A stretch of DNA of 64,000 bases, taken from the NCBI RefSeq assembly GCF_019059575.1, contig NW_024881587.1:775001-839000 (forward strand), in the 5' to 3' direction. This document shows positions 35,001 to 47,000 of the stretch, piece after piece. A program made the translations under genes and the position numbers. Position 1 is the stretch's first letter; every line of letters begins with the position of its first letter. This DNA is from Amphibalanus amphitrite (taxonomy: Eukaryota > Arthropoda > Thecostraca > Balanomorpha > Balanidae). The notes beneath the pieces are model-generated. The model searched no databases, was not told where the DNA came from, and was given only the letters and a program-made list of their open reading frames with translations.

Positions 35001-38000
35001 ACATTACCGAACCAGTCGGTGAGCCAGTCGAGCTGCGTCCAGTCCTCGTGCCAGCTCTCCGCGTCAGTCAGATCCTCCTCCTCCTCCTCCTCCTCTCTCC
35101 GTCCTCCCGACTCGCCCGAGGAACAGGAGGAACACGAACACCTCTTCTGTCTGTCTCCCCGTGTCTGTTCTTCAACGAGCGCCACCTCTCGATCCTCTTG
35201 TGAGGAGGAGGAGGGGGAACCACTTCGGACGTCCTCTTGCAGACGATTCTCACGGGAGCCGTCCTCGCCGTCGCCCCCGTCGCGCCGCTCCCTCGCCCCG
35301 CTACCCCGTACCTCCCCGCCCCCTCCCGCGCCCCGTCCTGACTCGGACTCACCGGCCTGATACTCGCGCTCGAGTAGCGCCGAGTCGCCCCGCGAGAACG
35401 GTTGCCAGTCGACCGGCTCGCTGGGCCGGCCGGCCTCTGCGCGCTGCTGCTCCTGCTGCTGCTGCTGCGGCTGCTGCGGCTGCTGTTCAGACTCCGAGCT
35501 CGCCGCCTTGGCGTAGAACCAGTGGAAGACGAGAGGGGTCACCGGCGCCGGCGCCGGCGACATCTCGTAGCCCTGCGGACAGCGGAGAGACGGGCGGTTA
35601 GTTGGGTAGAAGGAAAGACGGGTAAACGGATGACAGAGAGGGGGTAAGTCAGACGAGCTGACGGTGAGGGAGATTGATCAAACGGGCTGACGGGGAATGG
35701 TATTTGGTCGGACGGACTAACAGGAAATGCACTACTGGAGACCAAACGGTGACTTGATCGGTCCGATCGAATCCAGTAGGCTACTACCTCTCAAATTTAC
35801 TAACAATGGCACTGATGACGATTGATATACCGTATGATGGATGAATGGTTAACTTGTGAAATTAAAGCTTCAGAAACGGCCGACAGAATACTGCATCTCA
35901 CCTCTACGACGATCGACAAGCGCGGCAATCGCCACACTTGTCACCGCTCCGCCGCCCGGCAACAGTCACCGTGACCCAGCCTCACAAAACCCCGCAGCAC
36001 ATTCCAAACACGGCGCAGCTCACACACCACCCGCCGGGCAACCCACCCGGTCACCGCGACCGCTCACACCCGTCACAGAGACCTCACAGACAATGGGAGG
36101 AGCAGGCCATCTCCGCAGCGCCAGCTCGTTATCGTGTGGGCGCCGGGCGGGCGACCCTTCCTCCCTCCCACGCGAGGGTCGGGCGGCATGCAGCGTACAC
36201 GGGACACTCACGGGGTCACCTGAGTTTGACCCCGACGGCCGCCGGCCGGGCGCCGCCGCCACAGGCCGCTGCTGACTCACAAAACGGTCGGCAAAAAACG
36301 CCAGATAAACTGTGTGGGAATCACTTTTTGCGAAACTCGACACATACAGAGTGCTGTAAAACATGACGACGCGATGGTGGGATGGCAACGGTTGGAGACG
36401 CCTTGACCACGGAGCGCAACGTTTGATCAGTCACCTCGGCAAAGAACCATTCTACACAATGAAATGGTGAGCAGAGTGGCTGATGAAACGGAATCGCATT
36501 TCCATCGGAGATACGAAGAGGACCCAAAATTGTACACTGGTCTGAAACAAGGCAATCAAACGGTTTACGTAATTTCCGATAAGGCGGTACGCAACACTAG
36601 CCGTCGCCTCCGTCGTACCCGCCCGATACGGAAAGATAATGTGAAGCTGCCGTCGTTGGGCACCTTGCAATAACACGAGACTAAGCATGCAAGACACCTA
36701 AACAAGAACCCGGAATTACGCAAGCAGAGACGACGCAAAGATGAAGAAAATTCAGTGCCAAACTCCAGAGAATGGACACTCGGCCGAAAGAGACGGCGGA
36801 ACGGGGCAAATTGAGATTACCAGAAAGATTATCTCTGAAGAAAATATTGTCCTGACACTCCTGACCATGATCAACGCCTGATCAGATATTGGCGAACCAT
36901 GTAGGTATGAGGCACTGCAGGATCAGGGTAAAATGCCCCACATATCGACTGAAATTGATGAAAAAAAAAACTTTCTTTCCTCTCGTACCTATGCAATCAA
37001 AAAGTTAAAAAAAAATGTTATTCACTGAATTGAAACACAAAAGAAAGCGAAACGTGGGGCGTTTTTTTTTTACAAATAAGGTATTTTGGGCGGGGCAACA
37101 TGCCTCTCACAGCGTCGAGCCCAGCCTGTCTGGATCCGCTAATGAAGAAGCCGTTCAAGCGCCAGGTAAGTACACTTTTTAAGTGTCCAAGAACGCACCT
37201 TGCATAATATACACGGAATCGCCTCTGAGAACGGTGGCGATGTAACGCCTGGAGCCCAGCAAATCCGTAGTATTGGCCCGCTCGTTAATCCACGATCAGG
37301 TTACCGGGTCAAGGCGGTTAGATGACATCACGTTGCCACACTAAAAACCTGTAGATACGCAGAGCGCAGCGTTCGAGCCGCACCTAGCCGTGCATAGACG
37401 TGCTTGCAAGATGCCACGCTACTGCTCACCAGTGAAGCCCGTGGCGAAAGGGTTAGCAAACATCGTGTGAAGGCGCGAAACCGAATGCGTTAGCCACCCT
37501 TCGTTGGAGCCGATGGCTCGTTAAAATTGGAAACAGAAGACGTAGAAACATAGCTGAGACCCAGCATTACCAAAAGACGGCAACACCCGTCAGCGAGCTA
37601 TGATGAATTCTTACACCAATACACCAATACCATGCCCCTGTACGTAGTAAGCAGCGTCTCGGTATTCCGCATGCCTCAGCAGATCGGTGGCCGGGGGTCA
37701 AAAACCACTCTGTGGCGACCCCCTGACCCCATTCCAGTGGCCACCGGCAGTCCCATAACGAGAGACGCGTCCAGTCTCAAAACAAGCTGTCCGCCGGGGC
37801 AGCCGCAGTGGTCGGCGCATACCACTGCCCGCGTGGTCCGACACTGGTCAGCCGTCAATGTGATCCCGATCAGTGGTAAATTAGCCCCGGGGCGCCGACA
37901 CTGGCACTATTTGGGAACTTGCGATGGCGCATTCGATAGCCATTTACCATAAAGCAGGGTTGTATGACGCACCTTGCAGTGATGATCCGACCGAAAAAAA

Positions 38001-41000
38001 AAAATACAGTAAAAATGCCAATGGAAAGGAATTCATGGAAAAGGCTTAAAGACAACAATTTACTAACATGAGTAGAGCCAAATTAGGTACTCCAGTGGCG
38101 AGCTAAAAAAAAAGAAGCTTGTCCTATGTCCACCCTAAACCGCTCGATTCAGATGCCTGTTTGAATAGCTCCGGCCAGTACGACGCCTATAGTCTGTTCC
38201 ATATCAAGCTTGCAGTTGGAGTTTCTTCGGCAGATCGCTCCTCCGCTCAAGAATTTGCGTCTTAAAATGTAAGAGCTGTATATACAGAAATCACGCACTG
38301 CTTTCAGCAGGGCGCTTCGACTGCAAACTTGAAACGGAACAGAGTATAGTGTTCACAGCACAGGCTGAAATGGACGTATTGGTATTCATAAACAGCACGA
38401 CGTCCGATCCGTCCGCGTTTCGTCAGTTCACCAGCACTGGTTGCTAGCCCGCCAAAAATTGGTTGGTCAAGGTTCAGATCAGAGACCTGACTGACGTCTG
38501 TTCTTGACTGACGGGTTATACTAACGGTCTGACGGCAGAAGGTATCCTACGACGAGGGAGAAAAAAGGGAGCCCTGACTGACAGCAGAAGGCCTCCCTGG
38601 CAAACATGAACAGGAGCGAATGCCGTTTCCGCAGCAAATAAGTGTTTTCAGTATAGGACTTACTCGAGATGGGCACCATGCATTCAAAGTGTTTGGCCTC
38701 GTTAAACCAAAACGATAAAAGTAGGGAAAAGTATAATGATGAAAGAAAACCGAAGCCTCATAATAATGAATGTATTCTAAATTATGACCGAGAAGAAAGA
38801 GATAACAGTTTCAGGCATAGCCCATCATCAGATCTCCTAAAAGATACATTTTGAAAATTGTGATCTCGCCTTTTAACACATCCTGACACATTTAGCGACC
38901 ATCCTCTTCTTTGAGAGTGTGATACAAAGTTAGATGACTGCGAATGTATGCAAGTAGCTTGTACCAATATTAACGATGCAAAAGAATAGAAATTATTAAT
39001 AAGCATATTTGTGAGAGGAGTATGTGTGTGAGCTTGTAAAGAACGTTCTTAATGTTGTGTGTGTGTGTGTGTGTGGGTGTGTGTGTGTGGGGGGGGTTGT
39101 GTTTGTGTGACTGACTATCGTGTGTATGATTGAGAAGTCGTGTGATTTAAGTGGAATTGAGTTATTAAATTTGAAGCATGAGCATATATATTACACATGG
39201 TACCTATTGCTTTGGACCTGAGTAGTAAGTAACTTAATGAATGAATGAATGAATGAATGAATGAATGAATGAATGAATGTACAGCTAAAGGAATGAGACA
39301 ATGAATGGTGAGAATGTGTGTGAATGAATAAAGATGCATATTGAATACTTACAAGCGTGAACAGGCGGAGTGGGACGTCTTTGTACTCGTCTTTGGACGT
39401 CTTTGTACTTCGTGCTCGTATACTTATACCTCTGCTACTATCATGGTCCGTAGGGTGGTGGAGCTATCAGCTTCCAAGATGCTGTTTGAGTGTTGAGTGT
39501 TGGGCGTAGGTCACGGATGTACTTTGATTCAGCGATCTTAAGTTCTGCTACATCTTTGCATCTACGCATGATCTGTAGCTGCATAGATGACGCTGATATG
39601 ATGACGTCTGGATGTTGGGTACGTACGTGGTCACCGAAAGGAGTGTCTGCTGTCTTGTTTTTCGCATCCCGTAAGTGCTCATTGAATCTAAGTCGGATGG
39701 GTCTCTTTGTTTCTCCTATATAAGTAGCGTTTTGACATGTGGCACAGGTAATTTTGTATACGACGTTTTTGGATGTGCATTTTCCTCGAATGCCTGCTTC
39801 ACAGGCATTACACGTTTTGTTTCCTGACGGGCATTGAGGGGGATGAAGTGCCGATCGCGTAAGAATACTGGAGATCGTTTGTCCTTTTTGCCATGCAATT
39901 TTGATAGGGAGTCCGGAAGATTTCACCTTTGCGTTGATCTTACGTGAGAGGTCATCGTCTATGAAAGGAAGTGAGATGAAGGTAGTGTTTTGGTTTCTGT
40001 CTTTCCGAGTTCTCCTCTCCTGATCTGATGTGTGGCTGACTTTGAAAATGGCGCGCTTGATGACGCGTTTCGGATAGCCGTTGATTAGAAAGATGTTCTC
40101 CACTTTTTTGGTTCCCCTCTCTATCGCTTTTTGGTTCGAGCCATTTTTTCTAGCCCGCGTTAGTTCCGAGTTAAGGACAGCTAACTTGACTTGCATTGGT
40201 TGAGCTGATGTGAAATGGATGATGACTGGTGACGCCATTGGCTTAAAGTAGAGTTCCGTTTCATACTGTCCTGTCGGATGGACTGTGATCAGGGTATCGA
40301 GGAATGGGACACTTGAGATTTGGGTTGGGTCGGTTCTTTCTAGAGTGAACTTGAGTGAGGGGTGGAATGAGTTGACAAATTTGTGATACCTTTCTAGAGC
40401 CTCTACGACGTGGGTCCATACGCAAAAGATGTCATCGATGTAGCGAAGGTAGATAGATGGCTGTTCCATTGGTGACGCTAGTAGGAGGGATTCCACCGTG
40501 TGCATGAAGGTGATAGCCAAGGGGGGTGCTACTCTGCTTCCCATGGCTATCCCTTTAGTCTGTTTGTAAAAGTCATCGCCAAATCTGACATAGTTGTGAT
40601 GAAGGCAGTGACTAAGAAGGGCTTTGAAGTTGTCGGGTGTGAGTCCAAATAGGTCTAGTTTCTTTTCGTGAGTCTTAATCAGTTGATAGACAGCATCTAC
40701 AGCTTCATCGGTGGGTATATTTCCATAGAGGTTCTGTACGTCCATCGTGAAAACAATGGAACCCGGTGGAAGAGAGTTGGGGAAGTTTTCTTTAAAAGCC
40801 GAGAGATATTGTTCTGTGTTTTTTAGATGCGCGGGTATGAATGGGAGAAGTTGCGTCACAATTCTTTCCAAAAGCCAAGTCAGTTTGTCTAATGGGTCGC
40901 CACATGCAGAAACTATGGGTCGGAGCGGAGTGTTTTTCTTGTGTGTTTTAGGTAATCCGTAAAATTCTGCCGTTCGTGAACCGTTTGGGATAATAGTTTT

Positions 41001-44000
41001 GATGAGTTTTTCTGAGACGCTGCTGTCCATTTCCTGATGTATGAGTTGACTCGTTTGGTTTGTGCTTCTAGTTTTGGAGTTGGATTTTTTGGGATGTGCT
41101 CGTACTCTGTTATTATAGCCTTAGCTTTCTCTATGTATGAGTCTTTGGACATCGCCACCATGCCTTTACATTTGTCTGAACGTTTAAAAATTACGTTGTC
41201 GTCCTTACGTGCTTCTTCCAGCGCATCTTTGTCTGCTTTTGAATGGTTTGATTCACCTGTTTTATGAATTTTATAAGCAGAAATAATGTTTTTCTTGAGT
41301 TTGGTCATAGTCTTCTCCATTGCTGGAGGAGCAGATGGAGCCATTTTAGCAGCAGTGTCTGAAAAGCGCGGTATGAATGAAGAGGGTTGCACCGGACTTA
41401 CCTCCTGTGAGCCTGTGTTTGTGTTGCCACTGTCTTTGGTGTTTTGCTCTGTGTCCTTGTTTGTCCCTCCTTGTCTGGATTCAATAAAGTGGCGCCAGCG
41501 AAATGCGAATGCCCCCCTTTCAAACCCGATCTCTGCGTCCTCTATCACTTTCTTGTTGACGGCCCTAGATAATGCAAACTTTGGCCCCATATTCAGCATA
41601 CGGGTAAGGTCAGGTGGAAGATCTGTGTTAAGGAGGTTGTGCACCGTGCTATTGTCTTTAGTGGTTCTCTGTGTCGTAGTTTTGGCATGTGTCTGTTTTT
41701 GCTGGTCAGTAAGCAGGTGGGTTGTGTTCGTCATGCTTGCATTCTTGCCTGGTTTCTGTGGCAGAGATGGTTTAGTGTCTGTCTTTGGTTGACCGTCGGG
41801 CGTCTTTCGGTGCATGGGTGAAGTGTGGGCGTGTGTGTGCTTGGTTACACCGCAGTTAGGCACATCTACATCGCTCACATTAAACGTATGGACCCACGTC
41901 GTAGAGGCTCTAGAAAGGTATCACAAATTTGTCAACTCATTCCACCCCTCACTCAAGTTCACTCTAGAAAGAACCGACCCAACCCAAATCTCAAGTGTCC
42001 CATTCCTCGATACCCTGATCACAGTCCATCCGACAGGACAGTATGAAACGGAACTCTACTTTAAGCCAATGGCGTCACCAGTCATCATCCATTTCACATC
42101 AGCTCAACCAATGCAAGTCAAGTTAGCTGTCCTTAACTCGGAACTAACGCGGGCTAGAAAAAATGGCTCGAACCAAAAAGCGATAGAGAGGGGAACCAAA
42201 AAAGTGGAGAACATCTTTCTAATCAACGGCTATCCGAAACGCGTCATCAAGCGCGCCATTTTCAAAGTCAGCCACACATCAGATCAGGAGAGGAGAACTC
42301 GGAAAGACAGAAACCAAAACACTACCTTCATCTCACTTCCTTTCATAGACGATGACCTCTCACGTAAGATCAACGCAAAGGTGAAATCTTCCGGACTCCC
42401 TATCAAAATTGCATGGCAAAAAGGACAAACGATCTCCAGTATTCTTACGCGATCGGCACTTCATCCCCCTCAATGCCCGTCAGGAAACAAAACGTGTAAT
42501 GCCTGTGAAGCAGGCATTCGAGGAAAATGCACATCCAAAAACGTCGTATACAAAATTACCTGTGCCACATGTCAAAACGCTACTTATATAGGAGAAACAA
42601 AGAGACCCATCCGACTTAGATTCAATGAGCACTTACGGGATGCGAAAAACAAGACAGCAGACACTCCTTTCGGTGACCACGTACGTACCCAACATCCAGA
42701 CGTCATCATATCAGCGTCATCTATGCAGCTACAGATCATGCGTAGATGCAAAGATGTAGCAGAACTTAAGATCGCTGAATCAAAGTACATCCGTGACCTA
42801 CGCCCAACACTCAACACTCAAACAGCATCTTGGAAGCTGATAGCTCCACCACCCTACGGACCATGATAGTAGCAGAGGTATAAGTATACGAGCACGAAGT
42901 ACAAAGACGTCCAAAGACGAGTACAAAGACGTCCCACTCCGCCTGTTCACGCTTGTAAGTATTCAATATGCATCTTTATTCATTCACACACATTCTCACC
43001 ATTCATTGTCTCATTCCTTTAGCTGTACATTCATTCATTCATTCATTCATTCATTCATTCATTCATTCATTAAGTTACTTACTACTCAGGTCCAAAGCAA
43101 TAGGTACCATGTGTAATATATATGCTCATGCTTCAAATTTAATAACTCAATTCCACTTAAATCACACGACTTCTCAATCATACACACGATAGTCAGTCAC
43201 ACAAACACAACCCCCCCACACACACACACCCACACACACACACACACACAACATTAAGAACGTTCTTTACAAGCTCACACACATACTCCTCTCACAAATA
43301 TGCTTATTAATAATTTCTATTCTTTTGCATCGTTAATATTGGTACAAGCTACTTGCATACATTCGCAGTCATCTAACTTTGTATCACACTCTCAAAGAAG
43401 AGGATGGTCGCTAAATGTGTCAGGATGTGTTAAAAGGCGAGATCACAATTTTCAAAATGTATCTTTTAGGAGATCTGATGATGGGCTATGCCTGAAACTG
43501 TTATCTCTTTCTTCTCGGTCATAATTTAGAATACATTCATTATTATGAGGCTTCGGTTTTCTTTCATCATTATACTTATCATCATGAGCCTCAAACAAGC
43601 GCTTTCTCATATTAAAGTAGGGAAATATGATGTTTGAAGGACGATTAGGTAACTACATCATAAGCACAAATTTCAAGAGAAATGTCGCGGAAGATCATAT
43701 GTGTCACCTATCGCCAAAAGGGCCTTCAGGCTTTAGACAAAAACAGCTAACGAGTTAGGGAAAACTTGAGATAGAAACGTTTGAAAGCTAACTTGTTAAT
43801 AAAACTTATCTGACACGTCACTTACCTGGCTGAACATGGCGGCGATCACGGGAGCCAGACGACAGCAGCACAGCGAGAAAGACAGCGAGCCAGCGAGCGA
43901 GACAGCGAGCGGCACAGCGGGGGAGACAGCGAGCGAGCGAGCGAGACAGCGAGCGAGCGCGAGAGGCGAGCGAGCCAGACAACAGCAGCACAGCGAGAGA

Positions 44001-47000
44001 GACAGCGAGCGAGCGAGACAGCGAGACAGCGAGCCAGCGAGCGGGCCGGAGAGAGCGAGCGGGGAGACAGCGAGCGAGCGGCACAGCGGGGGAGACAGCA
44101 AGCGAGCCAGAGACGGCGAGCGAGATGGCGAGCGGGACAGCAGGAGAGACAGCAAGCGAGGCAGAGAGGGCGACAAGAAAAGGAGCGCGAGAACGGCTGA
44201 CGAGCGAGCGTCAGGCCAGCGAGCGGGAGACCGGTCCGGGAGATTGTCACGAGCGAGCGGTCCGGCGGCACGAGCGAGTGGTCCAGCGGCACGAGCGAGA
44301 GATCCGGCGGCACGAGCGAGAGATCCGGCGGCACGAGCGAGAGATCCGGCGGCACACGAGCAACTGCGGCAGGCGAAACTAAGGGATCGGCTCCCCAGCT
44401 GGGGTTACGTGATAAGTGATAACGGCCTGTAGGGGGGTCTCGTTATCTCACAGGCTGGTATCTGTTATTGCGACGGCCTCCCCAGCCACGTAACTACTCG
44501 CGCAATCATTGCTAAAGAGAGAAGACCCACGGAAGTAAGTGAAGATATCGTGATACAGCCAAAACACGATATCTGGTCAAAGCCAGATATCAGCCCCGGA
44601 AATAGAAAGCTAGCTTGGTGTTAGTGAGCTTACCGGTAATACTATTAAAGGTAACTTCATTCGCAAAGGATTGTAGCTCCAACTCCGAATGTCTTCATTC
44701 GCTTCATGAATCGGGGAATCGATCATTCAAGACGCGAAAATATAAACGCTAACAATAGGCTAGCAACAATATGTAGGAAATAAAGAACTCAGTACTGCTA
44801 CTATGATTACCAATTAATTTTATTGAATGGTAGCCAGAAGAAGAAACAAGAATGTGTGAATATTTACCTACGCAGCACCAACCACAAATAAAATAAAGCC
44901 AAGACTGGCCAAGACTTGAGTGGCACTGTCGATTAATTACTGTGAATAAAAGCCTGGCACGCCTGAAAGGGGGTTGATATCCTCCATATATGTAGGCCAT
45001 TGTCCTATTGTAAGGTCATTCATTATATATAATGCTCACGCCATTTGATGAAGACTATGAAATGTTGCAATGCCAGTGCGCCCATACCTATGCTATCTTG
45101 GTATCTATATGGAACAGCAAAAGAAAAAGAGCATGCGTAGATCAAATGTCGAATACAGTCTCTTCAGTCAATTGCTGATATAGTTGTGAAAACCTAACCC
45201 ATCTTCTTAAAAATTCATATCCAGCACAGCACAGGGCAAAAATGATGTGAAAGGACATACAGTAAAATGCCGCCGGCCCCTCACCGTCACCGCTATGCGC
45301 CAGCGGGTGCGTATATGTAGTTCGACTCTCCAGACACACACCTAAATTTACACACCTTGGTAGCACCGCGGCCCATTTCAGCAGCGCCAGGAGGGCCCAG
45401 CCTGGCGCCAAACCAGACCGAGCACTGCACGACACCACTCCCGGAGACGCGGAAACGGCTCCGGACTCAGACGGAGGAAACGGCTCCGGGCTCAGACGGA
45501 GGAAACGGCTCCGGGCTCAGCCGGAGCAGCGGCCACACACCAGCCGCCTCAGCAGCGCCGCCGACTCCAGCCGACTCCAGCGGGCTGATTCAACTGGAGC
45601 GGCCGTGGAGTCCAGATGGGCCGGCCGCCCTGCCAGATCAATACGGGGCCCCGGCGCCGCCACTTCACCGGGGTCAGCGACTGCTGCCAGCGCGCGCTCC
45701 CCAGTGGAGAAACCACCCACGCACGTCATAGTAGGCAATACTAACGAGCTCACATATGACCATTGACCGTTCCCAATGTGATAGTGTGTAAGAGAATGCA
45801 GTGAAGAGTAGCACAAACACAAAATGTGAAGAAATCATCGGTACCGTTGTGAGCAGTCGAAATACAGTCACCAGCTGAGAAGAGAACCCCAAAGCAGAGA
45901 GGAAAAATCCGCAAAAGCTAAAGCGCGGGAAAACTATGGGCAAAATTTGTGTAATGGAGAAGCAAAGCCATTTCATAGAGAAACTAGCATCACCAACGAA
46001 GAAGGATGGGTTCTACCCGAACACGGCAGCGGAGCAGTACATGATCAGATGCAGATTAGCCGGCTAACTGCACAGTGGAAGAGATGTAGTTAGAGCATAG
46101 ATACTGCCACTCCAAACTTCATCTGACTGCAGAAGGCTACAGGGACACGATAATTAGCAAAGTATCCCTAGGCATCCCGCCCCCGAACATTGCTGAACTC
46201 GCTACTCCTCAATAAGCCCTATGTGTCCACAATACCTAGTAGCAGGCGACGTCCGTCCGGTTTTCGGAGAACTGGACCGTTCGATAGTCCACAGAGCCTT
46301 TTTCCGGGAACTGAGGGTCAGTGTGGCACCGCCGTCTATCCAGCACAATACCCCGTGCCGTCCACTTCACGGCCGTACCTGCAGCGGCGGCACGGCGCGT
46401 CCACTGACAACCCTCACCGACACAGACCACACAGCACACAGACGGCAGGACAGCGGCACTAATACTCCTCGCCGACACAGAGCCACAGACAGCAGCAGGT
46501 CGGCAGCAGTGACACCCATCACCCACACAGACCACAGACGGCAGGTCGGCCGGCCTGCGGCGGCGGCACGGTGCGTCCACTGACAACCTTCACCGACACG
46601 ACAGCTCGGCAGGTCGGCCGGCCGTCCGCGGCTGACACCACTCACCGACAGTCACAGGTCACAGACGGCCGGTCGGCGGCTGCACCGACACCTCTCACCG
46701 ATACAGAGCCACAGACAGTAGGTCGGCGGGTCGGCGGCTGCACCGACACCTCTCACCGACACAGTCACAGGCCACAGACAGACGGCAGGTCGGCCGGCCG
46801 GCGGCTGCGCTGTGCCGGCCCGCGGCACCAGCGCCGCCCACAGGTGTTAGTCGGGGTCACCCGAGGCGTGGGAGGGAGGCAGGGGAGGAGAGGCGGGTAA
46901 CAGACGTCACTGGATAACGGCAATCAGGGGGGATACACAGCCGCAGATGTGTCATTCGCGAACGGTGGATAAAATAGATTCTGTGAGCAGGCTAGCGATG

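Larger units (their letters stand above)
41884..43577. repeat. right inverted-repeat arm of the Penelope element
   Basis: Mirror copy of the left arm. Contains the ATTC-type microsatellite (43029-43072) and a CA-rich run (43213-43250), matching the GT-rich run on the left. Confidence 0.93.
38730..43613 (-). mobile_element. Penelope-like retroelement with inverted partial copy
   Basis: Full insertion with 12-bp target-site duplications (AAAGTAGGGAAA at 38718-38729 and 43614-43625). The minus strand carries an N-terminal PLE-type ORF and an RT plus GIY-YIG ORF. The 3' 1,694 bp of the element (38729-40422) are repeated in inverse orientation at 41884-43577, and a 36-bp single-copy extension lies between the inverted arm and the right duplication. 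Partial or inverted pseudo-LTR arrangements and a short one-sided extension are known in Penelope-like elements. The two arms are the same length with no indel, and the protein segments they encode are identical, so the insertion is recent. Confidence 0.9.

Noticed and set aside
35856-36388. Overlapping 120-140-codon ORFs on both strands
   Set aside because: High GC content leaves stops rare; no conserved product and no place for another exon in either gene model.
38730-43613. LTR retrotransposon or retrovirus-like element
   Set aside because: No gag, protease or integrase. The RT motifs with a C-terminal GIY-YIG domain indicate a Penelope-like element, and the repeats are inverted rather than direct LTRs.
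43836-44432. Long Arg/Ser/Glu-rich ORFs on both strands
   Set aside because: They come from the GAGCGA satellite, which is open in several frames at once; this is not evidence for a protein.
45357-45822. Candidate extra coding exons on either strand
   Set aside because: Open GC-rich frames, but no domain and no phase fit: the flanking SEC23IP-like exons are already joined in frame by 49232-49410.
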